From assembly GCF_014334135.1 (NCBI RefSeq), contig NZ_CP060497.1, positions 2,666,001 to 2,730,000 on the forward strand: a DNA stretch of 64,000 bases. The letters run 5' to 3'. Position numbers and translations under genes: made by a program. The stretch comes from Olivibacter sp. SDN3. Lineage in GTDB: Bacteria > Bacteroidota > Bacteroidia > Sphingobacteriales > Sphingobacteriaceae. Positions 25,702 through 35,096 of the stretch are shown here, piece by piece. The notes beneath the pieces were generated by a model. That model did not search any database. It was not told the origin of the DNA and worked only from the letters and a program-made list of their open reading frames with translations. How positions within the stretch are numbered: the first letter of the stretch is position 1; the number at the start of each line of letters is the position of its first letter.

Positions 25702-26643
25702 TTATTGCTGTTGATTCTGTAACAACCCCTGAGTGTGGTTGTCAAGAGTTACAAACTGCTCTTTCCTTTTTACCGCGTTTGTCTGCTCAAAAGACTTCCC
25801 GTCTTCATAATGTATAGAAACGCAAACGGAAAGGTCTTGGTGGCTGTTACCACGGAAGGATCCCTTGATAGGGGAACAGTCGTTAAAATTGCGTCCGATA
25901 GCAAGTTTAACATGATAGTTGGTTACCCAGACATTGTTGGTTGGATCAATTCCTGCCCAACCAAATTTTGGGATATACGTTTCCACCCACGCATGAGTGG
26001 CACCTTCTCCCCGCATGCCTACCCTATTCGGACAGATATAGCCACTTACATAACGGCTTGGTATGTGCAGGCTGCGTAATATTTGAAGCATGAGGTGTGC
26101 GAAATCTTGACATACACCTGCTTTGTGGTCCAGTATTTCATCTACGGTTGTTTCTATATCTGTAATACCCTGTACATAGTTGAAATGCTTGAATATTAAA
26201 TTGCTGCATTTTTCGACCACTTCAGCTATATTATTGCTGCCACTGGTGATTTGCTTTGAAAATTCTTCGATAAGTGCTCTTTGTCTAATTTTTTCGGGTT
26301 TAGCTAATTCAACAAGAGCTAGGTTTCCGGCCATATCTTCTTTGAGTTGCTCAAAGGTCGAATGGAAATTGATCTGCAATAGGTTCGGAAGAGTGGTGCG
26401 GACAATCAAGTTGTTTTCTATAATTAACTCATTATGGGGCTGTAAAATGGAAAAGGTACCAACCCTGTTTTTCCAATAATCATTATAAATATGCAAAATT
26501 GGGGATGAGGTTATGTTAAGTTCCTGATTAAGAAGTTCTTGCTCTGGACATATAAAGGGGAAGATCCGTATTTCGTTTATACTTTCAGTGACGGGCTGTT
26601 CGTAGGTGTATTTTGTGGTATGTTTGATGTTATAGATAGCCAT
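25702..26643 (-). CDS. Transglutaminase-like cysteine protease family protein
   Basis: A 313-residue cytoplasmic protein with the N-terminal bacterial transglutaminase beta domain (Y-N-I-K-H-T-T-K-Y-T-Y-E-Q-P-V) and the catalytic core: Cys in A-G-V-C-Q-D-F-A-H, His in A-T-H-A-W-V-E-T-Y, Asp in G-I-D-P-T-N-N. The ATG at 26643 is preferred over an upstream TTG at 26664. It is the last gene of the trio ATP-grasp, alpha-E, transglutaminase. Such trios are predicted to make or remodel peptide amide bonds; no biochemical role is established for this one. Confidence 0.92.
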   Translation of the reverse strand: MAIYNIKHTTKYTYEQPVTESINEIRIFPFICPEQELLNQELNITSSPILHIYNDYWKNRVGTFSILQPHNELIIENNLIVRTTLPNLLQINFHSTFEQLKEDMAGNLALVELAKPEKIRQRALIEEFSKQITSGSNNIAEVVEKCSNLIFKHFNYVQGITDIETTVDEILDHKAGVCQDFAHLMLQILRSLHIPSRYVSGYICPNRVGMRGEGATHAWVETYIPKFGWAGIDPTNNVWVTNYHVKLAIGRNFNDCSPIKGSFRGNSHQDLSVCVSIHYEDGKSFEQTNAVKRKEQFVTLDNHTQGLLQNQQQ

Positions 26644-26660
26644 AATGAACTTGTTAATAT

Positions 26661-27596
26661 TCAATAAGAAAAAAAGAGCTGCTTGATTTTATCATTGAAT
26701 AACTGGAGGTCATTTTTCAATGTCGCGAAAAAAGACTGAAGGTCGACATCCAACAATGAAGCTGGTGCGGTATATTTTATTTTACTATAGGTCATGCCAA
26801 AAGTTCTAAGTAGGTCGGGGACTTCAAGGCTGTTGTTCTCTTGTGTCATAATGTTTAGAGAACGATCGATTTGTGTTAAACAATAATAAACAGCGTGAGG
26901 AAAATCGGCATTAAAAATAGCTTGATGTAAGATGTACTGGTTATGCTTCATTGTACGATACGTTTTGAGGTAGGCCTCATACCCAGCTAATGATAATAGT
27001 AAAAAACGCCACTGCGTGATATCATGCTCTTTACTTAAATCATAGTTAAAGAGCTGGCATTGTTTATCCGTTAAGATAATGGTTTCTGTGCAGCGCTCGA
27101 TGAATTTTCCCAACTTCATGACGTTCCAGCCTGTACCTCGTTGCATGGTCACATCAGTTACGCCAGCGTAGATCATGCTATGCTTCAAGAACAGGTCTAT
27201 CATTTCAAGGGTGTCCGAGCTGGCCAGTTTCATTTTGACAAAAGGACGATTGATGAGGTGGTAAATAGCATTAACTTCTTCCCACACTTCCCTTGTGATA
27301 TGGTCTTGGATTCCTCGGGCATTTTCACGTGCCCGTGAAATGATATTCTTAGCAGAATTACTGTTGTTTCCATCTAGCAATAGTGCGTGTAAGGCTGCAT
27401 AAGTATCATTCTCTATACTGTTTATTTCTTCATCCGGCAAATCTGAAAACACTTTTAAAATGGGACTCCAAGAGGCGGTGTTGTTGTTTCGGTCAAGTGA
27501 GTAAATATAATGCGTTCTTGAGGCACGTAATATACCTTCCACTCTTTCCATATATCTACCTAGCCAAAACAATGAATCTGCTATTCTACTTAACAT
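26661..27596 (-). CDS. Alpha-E domain protein (DUF403)
   Basis: A 311-residue all-helical protein beginning M-L-S-R-I-A-D-S-L-F-W-L-G-R-Y-M-E-R-V-E-G, the signature of the alpha-E family, with the R-G-T-G-W-N-V-M-K-L-G-K-F-I-E-R helix at about 155-170. It sits 4 nt after the ATP-grasp gene and 17 nt before the transglutaminase ATG. Alpha-E proteins always accompany circularly permuted ATP-grasp enzymes and may hold the substrate; molecular function unknown. Confidence 0.93.
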   Translation of the reverse strand: MLSRIADSLFWLGRYMERVEGILRASRTHYIYSLDRNNNTASWSPILKVFSDLPDEEINSIENDTYAALHALLLDGNNSNSAKNIISRARENARGIQDHITREVWEEVNAIYHLINRPFVKMKLASSDTLEMIDLFLKHSMIYAGVTDVTMQRGTGWNVMKLGKFIERCTETIILTDKQCQLFNYDLSKEHDITQWRFLLLSLAGYEAYLKTYRTMKHNQYILHQAIFNADFPHAVYYCLTQIDRSLNIMTQENNSLEVPDLLRTFGMTYSKIKYTAPASLLDVDLQSFFATLKNDLQLFNDKIKQLFFSY

Positions 27597-27600
27597 TTTA

Positions 27601-29061
27601 TCAGTTCGTTGAAGGTGTATCGATGATCCAGGTGTCTTTACTGCCTCCTCCCTGGGATGAATTTACTACCAGAGAACCCTCTGTTAGCGCTACACGTGTT
27701 AAGCCGCCAGATACGAGCTTTACGCCATGTGGCCCACAAAGGGCGTATGGACGGAGGTCTACGTGTCTTGGCTCTATTTTACCATTGATAAAACAAGGAA
27801 CGGTACTGAGCTGAATAATAGGCTGGGCAACGTAGTTTCTTGGGTTTTTTTCAATTTCTATCTTGGCTTTTGCCCATTCATTATCATCAATCGCGTTTCC
27901 CATAATCATGCCGTAACCTCCCGACTGGTTAGTGCTTTTGACAACTAGATTGTTGATATTAGATAAGGTATATTTTAGTGCATCGGGATCGCTCAATTGA
28001 TAGGTGGGTATATTGTTGAGGATGGGAGTTTCGTTCAGATAGTATTTGATCATATCAGGGACATGGGCATACACGGCTTTGTCGTCGGCCACACCATTGC
28101 CTACAGCATTTACTATCACAACATTACCCTTTCTGTAGGCACTTAATAAGCCGGGGACACCGAGTAAACTTTCTTGTCGGAAAACCAGTGGGTCTAAAAA
28201 ATCATCATCTACCCGTCGGTAAATGACGTGAACTTGTTTTAATCCATTGGTAGTTTTTGTATAAACTTTATGATTGTCTACTACAAGGTCTCTTCCTTCT
28301 ACGAGATCTACTCCCATTTGTTTTGCAAGAAAGGTATGTTCATAGTAGGCAGAGTTGAACATGCCGGGAGTAAGGATAACGATGTAGGGGGCCGATACCT
28401 GCGATGAGGCGAGTTCCAACAGTATTTCGTGAAGTATCATAGGGTAATGAGAGATGCTGCGTACGTTGGAAGATGCCAGCATATCAGGAAATATACGTTT
28501 TGTAACTTCTCTGTTTTCAAGCATATAGCTCACACCTGATGGTGTTCGTAGATTGTCTTCTAAAACATAGAATTTACCGTCACTTCCACGGATGAGGTCT
28601 ATTCCAGAAATATGTACGTATATATTGTACGGTACATCTATCCCGTATGCCTCGCGAGTATAGTGAGGACAGGAAGCAATAAGTTCTGGAGAGATAATAC
28701 CGTCATGTAGTATGTTTTGCTCGTGATAGATGTCATTCAAGAACAGGTTGAGCGCTGTTAATCTTTGCGCGATACCCTTTTCCAACTCATCCCATTCTGC
28801 ACCTGTGATAATTCTAGGAATAATATCGAAAGGAAAAATACGTTCAATTCCCTCATTGTTGTTGTATACCGTGAATGTGATGCCTTGGTTGAGAAATAAC
28901 TCGCCTGCTAAGCGATGTCGGTTACTCATGCTGTCAACATCCAAATTTTTAAGGATGGAGAATACATTGCTGTAATGTTTCCTTATATTTTTCGAGTCAT
29001 ACATCTCATCCCAGGTGTTTTCTCGATAAATGTATTCATTTAGGATGTGATTTTTTGCCAT
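27601..29061 (-). CDS. Circularly permuted ATP-grasp protein (DUF404/DUF407 type)
   Basis: A 486-residue enzyme of the type 2 circularly permuted ATP-grasp family: early E-W-D-E-L-E-K-G-I-A-Q-R, G-S-D-G-K-F-Y-V-L-E-D-N-L-R-T-P-S-G-V-S-Y (metal/ATP residues), V-I-Y-R-R-V-D-D-D-F-L-D-P, V-N-A-V-G-N-G-V-A-D-D-K, K-S-T-N-Q-S-G-G-Y-G-M, and H-V-D-L-R-P-Y-A-L. It should ligate a carboxylate to an amine with ATP. First gene of the trio with alpha-E and transglutaminase genes. The substrate is not known. Confidence 0.94.
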   Translation of the reverse strand: MAKNHILNEYIYRENTWDEMYDSKNIRKHYSNVFSILKNLDVDSMSNRHRLAGELFLNQGITFTVYNNNEGIERIFPFDIIPRIITGAEWDELEKGIAQRLTALNLFLNDIYHEQNILHDGIISPELIASCPHYTREAYGIDVPYNIYVHISGIDLIRGSDGKFYVLEDNLRTPSGVSYMLENREVTKRIFPDMLASSNVRSISHYPMILHEILLELASSQVSAPYIVILTPGMFNSAYYEHTFLAKQMGVDLVEGRDLVVDNHKVYTKTTNGLKQVHVIYRRVDDDFLDPLVFRQESLLGVPGLLSAYRKGNVVIVNAVGNGVADDKAVYAHVPDMIKYYLNETPILNNIPTYQLSDPDALKYTLSNINNLVVKSTNQSGGYGMIMGNAIDDNEWAKAKIEIEKNPRNYVAQPIIQLSTVPCFINGKIEPRHVDLRPYALCGPHGVKLVSGGLTRVALTEGSLVVNSSQGGGSKDTWIIDTPSTN

Positions 29062-29185
29062 TTATTCGGTTTTGGTATAATTATTTATAATAATACGTAT
29101 TTTTTTGTTGTAAGTACAAGTTTTTAGCTAGAATTTTGCATTTTGTAGTATAGCGTTTGATGTGATCTTGTTGGTTATGTGTGCT

Positions 29186-29229
29186 GAAACAAAAAAACCT
29201 TGATCTTTATGACCAAGGTTTTTTGTTTC
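29186..29229 (-). terminator. Intrinsic terminator of the phosphohexomutase gene
   Basis: An A-rich/T-rich hairpin (GAAACAAAAAAACCTTG paired with CAAGGTTTTTTGTTTC, one bulged base, about 11-nt loop) immediately after the stop at 29242 on the reverse strand gives a T-run on that strand. Confidence 0.8.
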
Positions 29230-29241
29230 CTTTGTTTGCCT

Positions 29242-30978
29242 CTAAACAATGTCTGCCATCATTTGATCTATTTTTCTATTTAGCGCCTCGTCTACGGTAT
29301 TATAGTCTTCCATTGTGTTCAGCGGTAATTTTGCACTGCAGTAAAATTTGATTTTGGGTTCTGTTCCTGACGGTCTGGCAGAAATTACACTTCCATCGGC
29401 CGTAATAAATTGTAAAACGTCTGATTTGGGGAGCGCAAGTTTTTCTTGCTTTCCAGTTCTTTGGTCAATGGAAATTCCATTCTCGTAGTCTTTAAGTAGT
29501 ACAACCTCGTTTCCGCCCAATGTTTTCGGTGTTGAAGTTCTTAATCGCTGCATCATTTCTTTTATTTCAGTAGCTCCTCTTTGTCCTTTCTTAGTTAAAG
29601 AGATTAGCTTCTCTTTATAAAAGCCATATTTTAAGTACAGGGAGATGAGTGCTTCAAACAATGTTTTTCCTTTACTTTTATAATGGGCAGTCATTTCTGC
29701 AATAAAGGCACATGATATAACGGCATCTTTATCACGTACTAAATCTCCAACAAGAAAGCCATAACTTTCTTCACCTCCAACTAAAAAACGCTCTTTACCT
29801 TCTAGGTTAGTCATTAATTCACCTATATATTTAAAGCCAGTTAGCACCTCATAACATGGTACTTCATGATCCTGTGAAATGTCTTGGATGAGATTGGTTG
29901 TTACAATGGTTTTACAAGTGAAATCATTTGTTGCCAATTGATTATTCTCTTTCTTTGCCGTGAGTACATAGTCTACTAATAAGGAGCCAATTTGATTGCC
30001 ATTAAGTAACTGGAATTTTCCGGCAAGATTCTTCGTAGCCGCGCCCACCCTGTCAGCATCAGGGTCGGTGGCCAATAGCAGGTCCGCATCCAATCTTTCG
30101 GCCTCTCTCAAACCCATAGACATGGCTTCTTCTTCTTCGGGATTAGGATATACAACAGTTGGAAAATTTCCATCGGGCTCTGATTGCTCTTCTACAATAT
30201 GTACATTGGTGAAACCCCATTTTTCAAGTACCTTCGGAACTACTGTAATGCCAGTACCGTGTATGGGTGAGTATACAATTTTTAAGTCTTTTTGGGCAGC
30301 AACAGTTTGCGGTCTTACGGACAAATTAACTAATTTCGCTAAATAAGATTGATCAATTTCTTTATCTATCCTTTTAATTAGTGTATTATTTGCTTCAAAC
30401 TTTACTTGGTCGATGTCCAGTGTATCTACTTCTTTAATCACATTCTCATCGTGTGGGGCAATAAGTTGCCCCCCATCTTTCCAATACGCCTTGTAACCGT
30501 TGTACTCTTTAGGATTGTGAGACGCTGTCAACATAACACCACTTTGGCAGCCTAATTCTCGGATAGCAAAAGATAGCTCTGGAGTTGGTCTTAATGTTGT
30601 GAATAGGTATACTTCGATGTTGTTTGCAGAGAATACATCGGCAACAGTTTGTGCGAAATCTGCTGACGAGTTTCTGCTGTCGAAGCTTACTGCAACTTTG
30701 ACGGTTTCATTAGGATATGTTTTTAAGAGGTAGTTGGCTAAACCTTGTGTAGCTCTCCCTACAGTATACTTATTCATTCTATTTGTGCCAACTCCCATTA
30801 TTCCTCTTAGTCCTCCCGTGCCGAAAGCGAGATCCTTATAGAAGGCATCGTTGAGTTCGTCAATATTTTTGCTGTCAATCAGCTCTTGTATAGTTTCTTT
30901 GGTCGATTTATCGTAATTTCCATTTAACCATTTTTTAACGGTCTTCTCAATAGATGGTTGTAAGCTAATGGCTGTCAT
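29242..30978 (-). CDS. Phosphoglucomutase/phosphomannomutase-family enzyme
   Basis: A 578-residue alpha-D-phosphohexomutase of the long bacterial PGM2-like type. Key sites: G-T-G-G-L-R-G near 50, T-A-S-H-N-P-K-E with the phosphoserine near 150, metal loop D-P-D-A-D-R-V-G near 305, sugar-binding G-E-E-S-Y-G near 400, and the phosphate-binding S-A-R-P-S-G-T-E-P-K near 540. It interconverts hexose 1- and 6-phosphates in the cytoplasm, feeding nucleotide-sugar synthesis. Glucose versus mannose specificity cannot be told from sequence alone. Monocistronic with its own terminator. Confidence 0.95.
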   Translation of the reverse strand: MTAISLQPSIEKTVKKWLNGNYDKSTKETIQELIDSKNIDELNDAFYKDLAFGTGGLRGIMGVGTNRMNKYTVGRATQGLANYLLKTYPNETVKVAVSFDSRNSSADFAQTVADVFSANNIEVYLFTTLRPTPELSFAIRELGCQSGVMLTASHNPKEYNGYKAYWKDGGQLIAPHDENVIKEVDTLDIDQVKFEANNTLIKRIDKEIDQSYLAKLVNLSVRPQTVAAQKDLKIVYSPIHGTGITVVPKVLEKWGFTNVHIVEEQSEPDGNFPTVVYPNPEEEEAMSMGLREAERLDADLLLATDPDADRVGAATKNLAGKFQLLNGNQIGSLLVDYVLTAKKENNQLATNDFTCKTIVTTNLIQDISQDHEVPCYEVLTGFKYIGELMTNLEGKERFLVGGEESYGFLVGDLVRDKDAVISCAFIAEMTAHYKSKGKTLFEALISLYLKYGFYKEKLISLTKKGQRGATEIKEMMQRLRTSTPKTLGGNEVVLLKDYENGISIDQRTGKQEKLALPKSDVLQFITADGSVISARPSGTEPKIKFYCSAKLPLNTMEDYNTVDEALNRKIDQMMADIV

Positions 30979-31345
30979 ATGTATTTAATTATAGTTTTGT
31001 TTTTTTGTAAACCTACTATAAAACTGCGAAATAGGCAATATTTTACGTTAAAATGCAATGAAATGTGTATTAATATTGGTATGTTATGTATACACATTGT
31101 GAGTGCATCCAGTGAAGCTCAGGCGAATTATTTCTTGGTTTTGTATTGCATCTGTGTGGAAAGCGGTGATTTCTTTTGCGTGATGATGCATAATTTTTAT
31201 TTTTATCGATGATTACAATACGAGGGGTGATTGGCATTAGTTTAATCGCAGTGTTCGCGAAAGTTCTTATTGTATGAAAGCAGATTTGCCTAAAATATGA
31301 GGATATTGAGTTTTAATTGCCGTTAGAAAAGGTTTACAAATTATA
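30979..31345. other. Divergent intergenic region, 367 bp
   Basis: Between the phosphohexomutase and the Gfo/Idh/MocA gene. A 77-codon plus-strand frame (30979-31212) has no domain and odd composition, so I do not call it. No clear TAnnTTTG promoter, hairpin or repeat was found. Confidence 0.45.
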
Positions 31346-32425
31346 ATGATAATGAAAAATATACGAGTACTTGTAGTGGGTTGTGGTAATATGGGGGCTT
31401 CTCATGCGCAGGCCTATCATCAACTGGATGGATTTGAAATTTGCGGTTTAGTTTCCACTGCGCGGAGCAAAGAGTTATTAAATGAAAAGTTGGGTGGTGG
31501 TTATACGCTCTATAATGATTATGAGGAGGCATTGGCACTAGCAAATCCGGATGCAGTATGCATTGCTACCTACCCGGATACTCATGAGCTTTTTGCGATT
31601 AGAGCCTTTGAAGCCGGCTGTCATGTTTTTATAGAGAAACCTTTAGCAGACACGATTGCTGGAGCCGAAAGAGTTGTTGAAGCGGCTAGGAAGACTGCTA
31701 AAAAGCTAGTTGTTGGTTATATTTTAAGGTACCACCCTTCTTGGGAACGTTTTATCGAACTAAGTAAAGGGCTGGGCAAACCATTAGTTATGCGAATGAA
31801 TTTAAATCAACAAAGTCATGGGAATATGTGGCAGGTGCATCGAAACATAATGAAAAGTTTAAGTCCGATAGTGGACTGCGGCGTTCATTATATTGATGTG
31901 ATGTGCCAGATGACCGAAGCTAAGCCTTTGCAGGTTAGCGCCATTGGTGCGCGTTTATCTAACGAAATACCTGAGGATAATTATAACTATGGTCAGTTAC
32001 AGATACGCTTTGAAGATGGTTCAGTTGGATGGTACGAAGCTGGGTGGGGACCTATGATGAGTGAGACGGCTTTCTTTGTCAAAGATGTGATTGGGCCGAA
32101 AGGTTCGGTGTCTATAGTTGCCCGGGAGGCTGGGATGTCTGGATATTCCGATAATGTGGAGGCGCATACTAAAACCGAATCGCTACGGGTGCACCACGCA
32201 TCACTGAATGCTGATAATCGTTTTGTTAAAGCCGATGAGTGGGTGGATCTTGAGGATGAGCCTGATCATCAAGAGCTTTGTAACCGCGAACAACTTTTTT
32301 TTCAGCGAGCGATTCAAGATGATCTCGATTTAAGCAAGGCAAATGAAGATGCAGTTAATAGCTTAAGGATTGCTTTCGCCTGTGATGAATCTGTCCGTAC
32401 AGGACACGTGGTGTACCTAAGCTAG
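31346..32425 (+). CDS. Gfo/Idh/MocA-family oxidoreductase
   Basis: A 359-residue NAD(P)-dependent dehydrogenase: Rossmann V-V-G-C-G-N-M-G-A-S-H at about 9-19, the E-K-P-L-A motif near 97 and a C-terminal alpha/beta domain with D-C-G-V-H-Y-I-D (catalytic His and Asp region). It oxidises or reduces a sugar or cyclitol hydroxyl. Start may be the ATG at 31352. It converges with the response regulator gene and stands alone. Substrate unknown. Confidence 0.93.
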   Translation: MIMKNIRVLVVGCGNMGASHAQAYHQLDGFEICGLVSTARSKELLNEKLGGGYTLYNDYEEALALANPDAVCIATYPDTHELFAIRAFEAGCHVFIEKPLADTIAGAERVVEAARKTAKKLVVGYILRYHPSWERFIELSKGLGKPLVMRMNLNQQSHGNMWQVHRNIMKSLSPIVDCGVHYIDVMCQMTEAKPLQVSAIGARLSNEIPEDNYNYGQLQIRFEDGSVGWYEAGWGPMMSETAFFVKDVIGPKGSVSIVAREAGMSGYSDNVEAHTKTESLRVHHASLNADNRFVKADEWVDLEDEPDHQELCNREQLFFQRAIQDDLDLSKANEDAVNSLRIAFACDESVRTGHVVYLS

Positions 32426-32463
32426 ACCATCCATATATTAGTTGGTGGTTTACATTAAGGATG

Positions 32464-33189
32464 TTAAGTACCAGTATCGGAAGCGTTATTAATGTTGAAA
32501 ATAAAGCCTATTCCATAAACGTTTTCGATACTGATTTTTGAAGAGTTGGCCGTCGCTTTTCGCAATCGAGATATGAAAACGTCTAAGCTTCTGCCCATGA
32601 AATAGTCGTTTTCACCCCAGAGATTGAGTAGAATATCTTCTCTTCTGAGTATCCGGTTTTTATTCAGGTAAAGATATTCCAATAACTCGGCTTCCCGCTG
32701 CGTAAGTGCGATTTCTGTTTGATCTGCAAAGGAGAGCCTAAGCAATTCTTTCTGAAATAAAATATCGCCGATTTGTATACCGCTTGGTTGATCAGTAGCT
32801 TCGATGTCAAGCGTAGTCCCGCCATGTCTTTTGATAATGTTTTTTATGCGCAACACTAGCTCGTCAATGTCAAAAGGTTTATTGATATAATCGTCGGCAC
32901 CGATTCTCAAACCTTGTAAGCGGTCTTTTTTTTCATTTCTGGCGGTTAAAAATAAAAAGGCTTGGTTTGGATTCTTCCCGATAACTTTTTCTGCCAGCGC
33001 GAATCCATCATAATCGGGTAGTTGTACATCGATAAGCAATAATTCAAAATTTGGATCATTTAGATAGGCGTCATAGGCCATATGGGCGGTGTTGCACCAT
33101 AAGACCTCAAAACCCATGAAAGCCAGATACTGTTTAATTACATTGCCTAAATCTTGCTCGTCTTCTACAAAAAGTAATTTGTGTTTCAT
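32464..33189 (-). CDS. OmpR-family response regulator
   Basis: A 241-residue two-domain regulator: receiver (E9-D10, phospho-acceptor Asp54, L-F-L-T-A-R switch Thr, I-N-K-P-F Lys) and OmpR-type winged helix (about 135-232, L-T-Q-R-E-A-E-L-L-E-Y-L, R-R-E-D-I-L-L-N-L-W, D-V-F-I-S-R-L-R-K). It lies 87 nt after the histidine kinase gene on the same strand, its obvious partner, and both diverge from the susC locus, which they may control. Confidence 0.95.
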   Translation of the reverse strand: MKHKLLFVEDEQDLGNVIKQYLAFMGFEVLWCNTAHMAYDAYLNDPNFELLLIDVQLPDYDGFALAEKVIGKNPNQAFLFLTARNEKKDRLQGLRIGADDYINKPFDIDELVLRIKNIIKRHGGTTLDIEATDQPSGIQIGDILFQKELLRLSFADQTEIALTQREAELLEYLYLNKNRILRREDILLNLWGENDYFMGRSLDVFISRLRKATANSSKISIENVYGIGFIFNINNASDTGT

Positions 33190-33276
33190 GATAAAACTTT
33201 AATTATACCATATTATCCCTACAATCTAGCTTTTGGTTAATTGGTTGGTGTCAAATGCTTTCAAGGACACTCAATA

Positions 33277-34707
33277 TTAGCATGGGATAAAGATACGGAA
33301 TTCTGTACCTAAACCTTGTTCACTTTGTATGTTAATCTCCCATCCATGGGCTTCTATAGTTTGCTTGACGTAAAATAGACCCAATCCTAAACCAGAGGTT
33401 TTAAGCTTATTTTTCCCTCGATAAAATTTATCAAAAATGCGCGACTTGATTGTTTCGGGCATTCCTATACCATTGTCTTTAATAGCTATGATAAAATTTT
33501 CACCTTCTTTGCCAACTGTTATAGAAATCTTTTTAGCGGATGAGAGATTATATTTAATAGCGTTATCCAGTATATTGTTGAGCATCGTTGTGAAAAGAAA
33601 TCTATTTAACAATATCTGTTTATCTTGACCAAGTGGAACAAACTGAATCTTTGCTTCGTGTATTGTTTTTAGTTGATAATCGTTCACCGTCTCTTCCAAA
33701 AGTAGATTTAAATTGTGGTATTCTTTTTCAAGATTTTTTTTGTTCAACGATGTGATATCCAATACTTGGTTGATAAGTGTTTGTAATCTGATTGCCTGGC
33801 GTTTTATGATAGTGGCCAAAGGCTGAACATTTTTTCTGTCTGCAATGATTTCCTGGTTTTCCAGGTTTTTATTGGCGACGAGAATGGTCGCAATAGGGGT
33901 ATTGAACTCATGGGTAATGCTATTTAGGAAGTCGGATTTCATGTCCGTTAATTTTTTCTGTTTAAGCCAATTCCGGTAGGTTAAATAATATATGGTGATT
34001 ACAAATAATATAGAAAAAAGTGAGAGTAAAAAAGTGGGGAGCATCTCTTTGAAAATACTTAGAATGCGATTGTCTTTATCAGCATACAGGACAAAGCGAA
34101 TCTCGTAAGAATGGTCGGAAGGCGTACTTACACTTAAACCGGCGACGAGATTTTGTCTATCGATGTTTTGGAGTGTGCCATCAATGATTATACCTTTTTC
34201 TGTTTGAATCTCTTGCTCAATAAGCGGATAGGCCGTTTCTTGAGCATGATATAATGAGATGTAGTTGATACCGTCAAAGGTAATGCTGATGTTTTCAATC
34301 ATCAAACGGTATTTCATATCCGGTTCAAGCTGATTTTCATGAATAATCTGTATAAATACACTGTCCATATTGCTTTGGCACCTTAATTCCCTGAAAATGC
34401 TATCGCAAACGTGTAAACCCATGATTTCAAAAGAGCGGATATCATGCTCATGCAATTTTTCGAGACTAGGCATATTGCGATAAATAAAATCGTCTATTAT
34501 TTTTTGCCCGCCGGGAAAAACCTTGTCGTTACGAATACTTAGGTTATAGGCATCATTGATTAACTGCTTCTCTTTAAGGTTGTATTGGTTGTTTTTTAGC
34601 TCATAGGTGTTGTAGATTAATTTGGCTTGTACATAAAGTAAAATAATTAAGCTTAAGATACTGATAATTTGATACCTCTTAAATGGGGATTTAGTGAATT
34701 TGTCCAT
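33277..34707 (-). CDS. Membrane sensor histidine kinase
   Basis: A 476-residue kinase: membrane helix at about 13-32, periplasmic domain of about 190 residues, second helix (about 222-244), then HisKA with His266 in S-I-T-H-E-F-N-T-P and HATPase (N-N-I-L-D-N-A-I-K-Y, D-N-G-I-G-M, S-G-L-G-L-G-L-F). It phosphorylates the regulator encoded next. The periplasmic domain shows no named fold. It is transcribed away from the susC gene, with 389 bp between. Confidence 0.95.
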   Translation of the reverse strand: MDKFTKSPFKRYQIISILSLIILLYVQAKLIYNTYELKNNQYNLKEKQLINDAYNLSIRNDKVFPGGQKIIDDFIYRNMPSLEKLHEHDIRSFEIMGLHVCDSIFRELRCQSNMDSVFIQIIHENQLEPDMKYRLMIENISITFDGINYISLYHAQETAYPLIEQEIQTEKGIIIDGTLQNIDRQNLVAGLSVSTPSDHSYEIRFVLYADKDNRILSIFKEMLPTFLLSLFSILFVITIYYLTYRNWLKQKKLTDMKSDFLNSITHEFNTPIATILVANKNLENQEIIADRKNVQPLATIIKRQAIRLQTLINQVLDITSLNKKNLEKEYHNLNLLLEETVNDYQLKTIHEAKIQFVPLGQDKQILLNRFLFTTMLNNILDNAIKYNLSSAKKISITVGKEGENFIIAIKDNGIGMPETIKSRIFDKFYRGKNKLKTSGLGLGLFYVKQTIEAHGWEINIQSEQGLGTEFRIFIPC

Positions 34708-35096
34708 TTTTTGGTGGTTAAAATTTATCTCGGTTTACAATTCATTAACATTCTGTTGTGAATTGGTTGACAACTATCTATTTCAATTATAAATAGTTTT
34801 ACCGGCAGTAATCGACCTGGGCGTAAGTGAGTGCTGTTAGTCGTAAACCATTGAAAACTTATACTAATCTGATTGGGCTTAAAGATAAATTTTTTATTCT
34901 ATAACTAAAATGTTTTAGTGGTGAAAATCATTGGATAAAATGGTATACAAGTGTTAAAATTGGATATGAACAAAGTATCGTTTAAAGTTCACCTTTAATG
35001 AATCCGCTGTTTTGGAACTTTTGACCTCATACGGTTGCATATTTTACGACCACTATTTACAAAAGAAATATTGATCAAACCAATCATCATTAATAT
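34708..35096. other. Divergent regulatory region, 389 bp
   Basis: Between the sensor kinase and susC. It holds the 20-nt palindromic repeat at 34900-34919. A near-match to the -7 element (AACTTTTG, 35016-35023) precedes susC by about 75 nt; no exact TAnnTTTG was found. Confidence 0.5.
34900..34919. repeat. Palindromic 20-nt repeat, copy 1 (upstream of susC)
   Basis: TATAACTAAAATGTTTTAGT, with the dyad ACTAAAA-TG-TTTTAGT. An identical 20-nt copy lies at 39834-39853. Candidate operator of the locus. Confidence 0.6.

Noticed and set aside
30979-31212. 77-codon plus-strand frame upstream of the Gfo/Idh/MocA gene
   Set aside because: No recognisable motif and a Cys- and aromatic-rich composition typical of noncoding translation.
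34765-34800. Sigma70-like TTGACA with 17-nt spacing to TAAATA
   Set aside because: Bacteroidota housekeeping promoters use TTTG / TAnnTTTG, so an E. coli-type match in AT-rich DNA is not good evidence.
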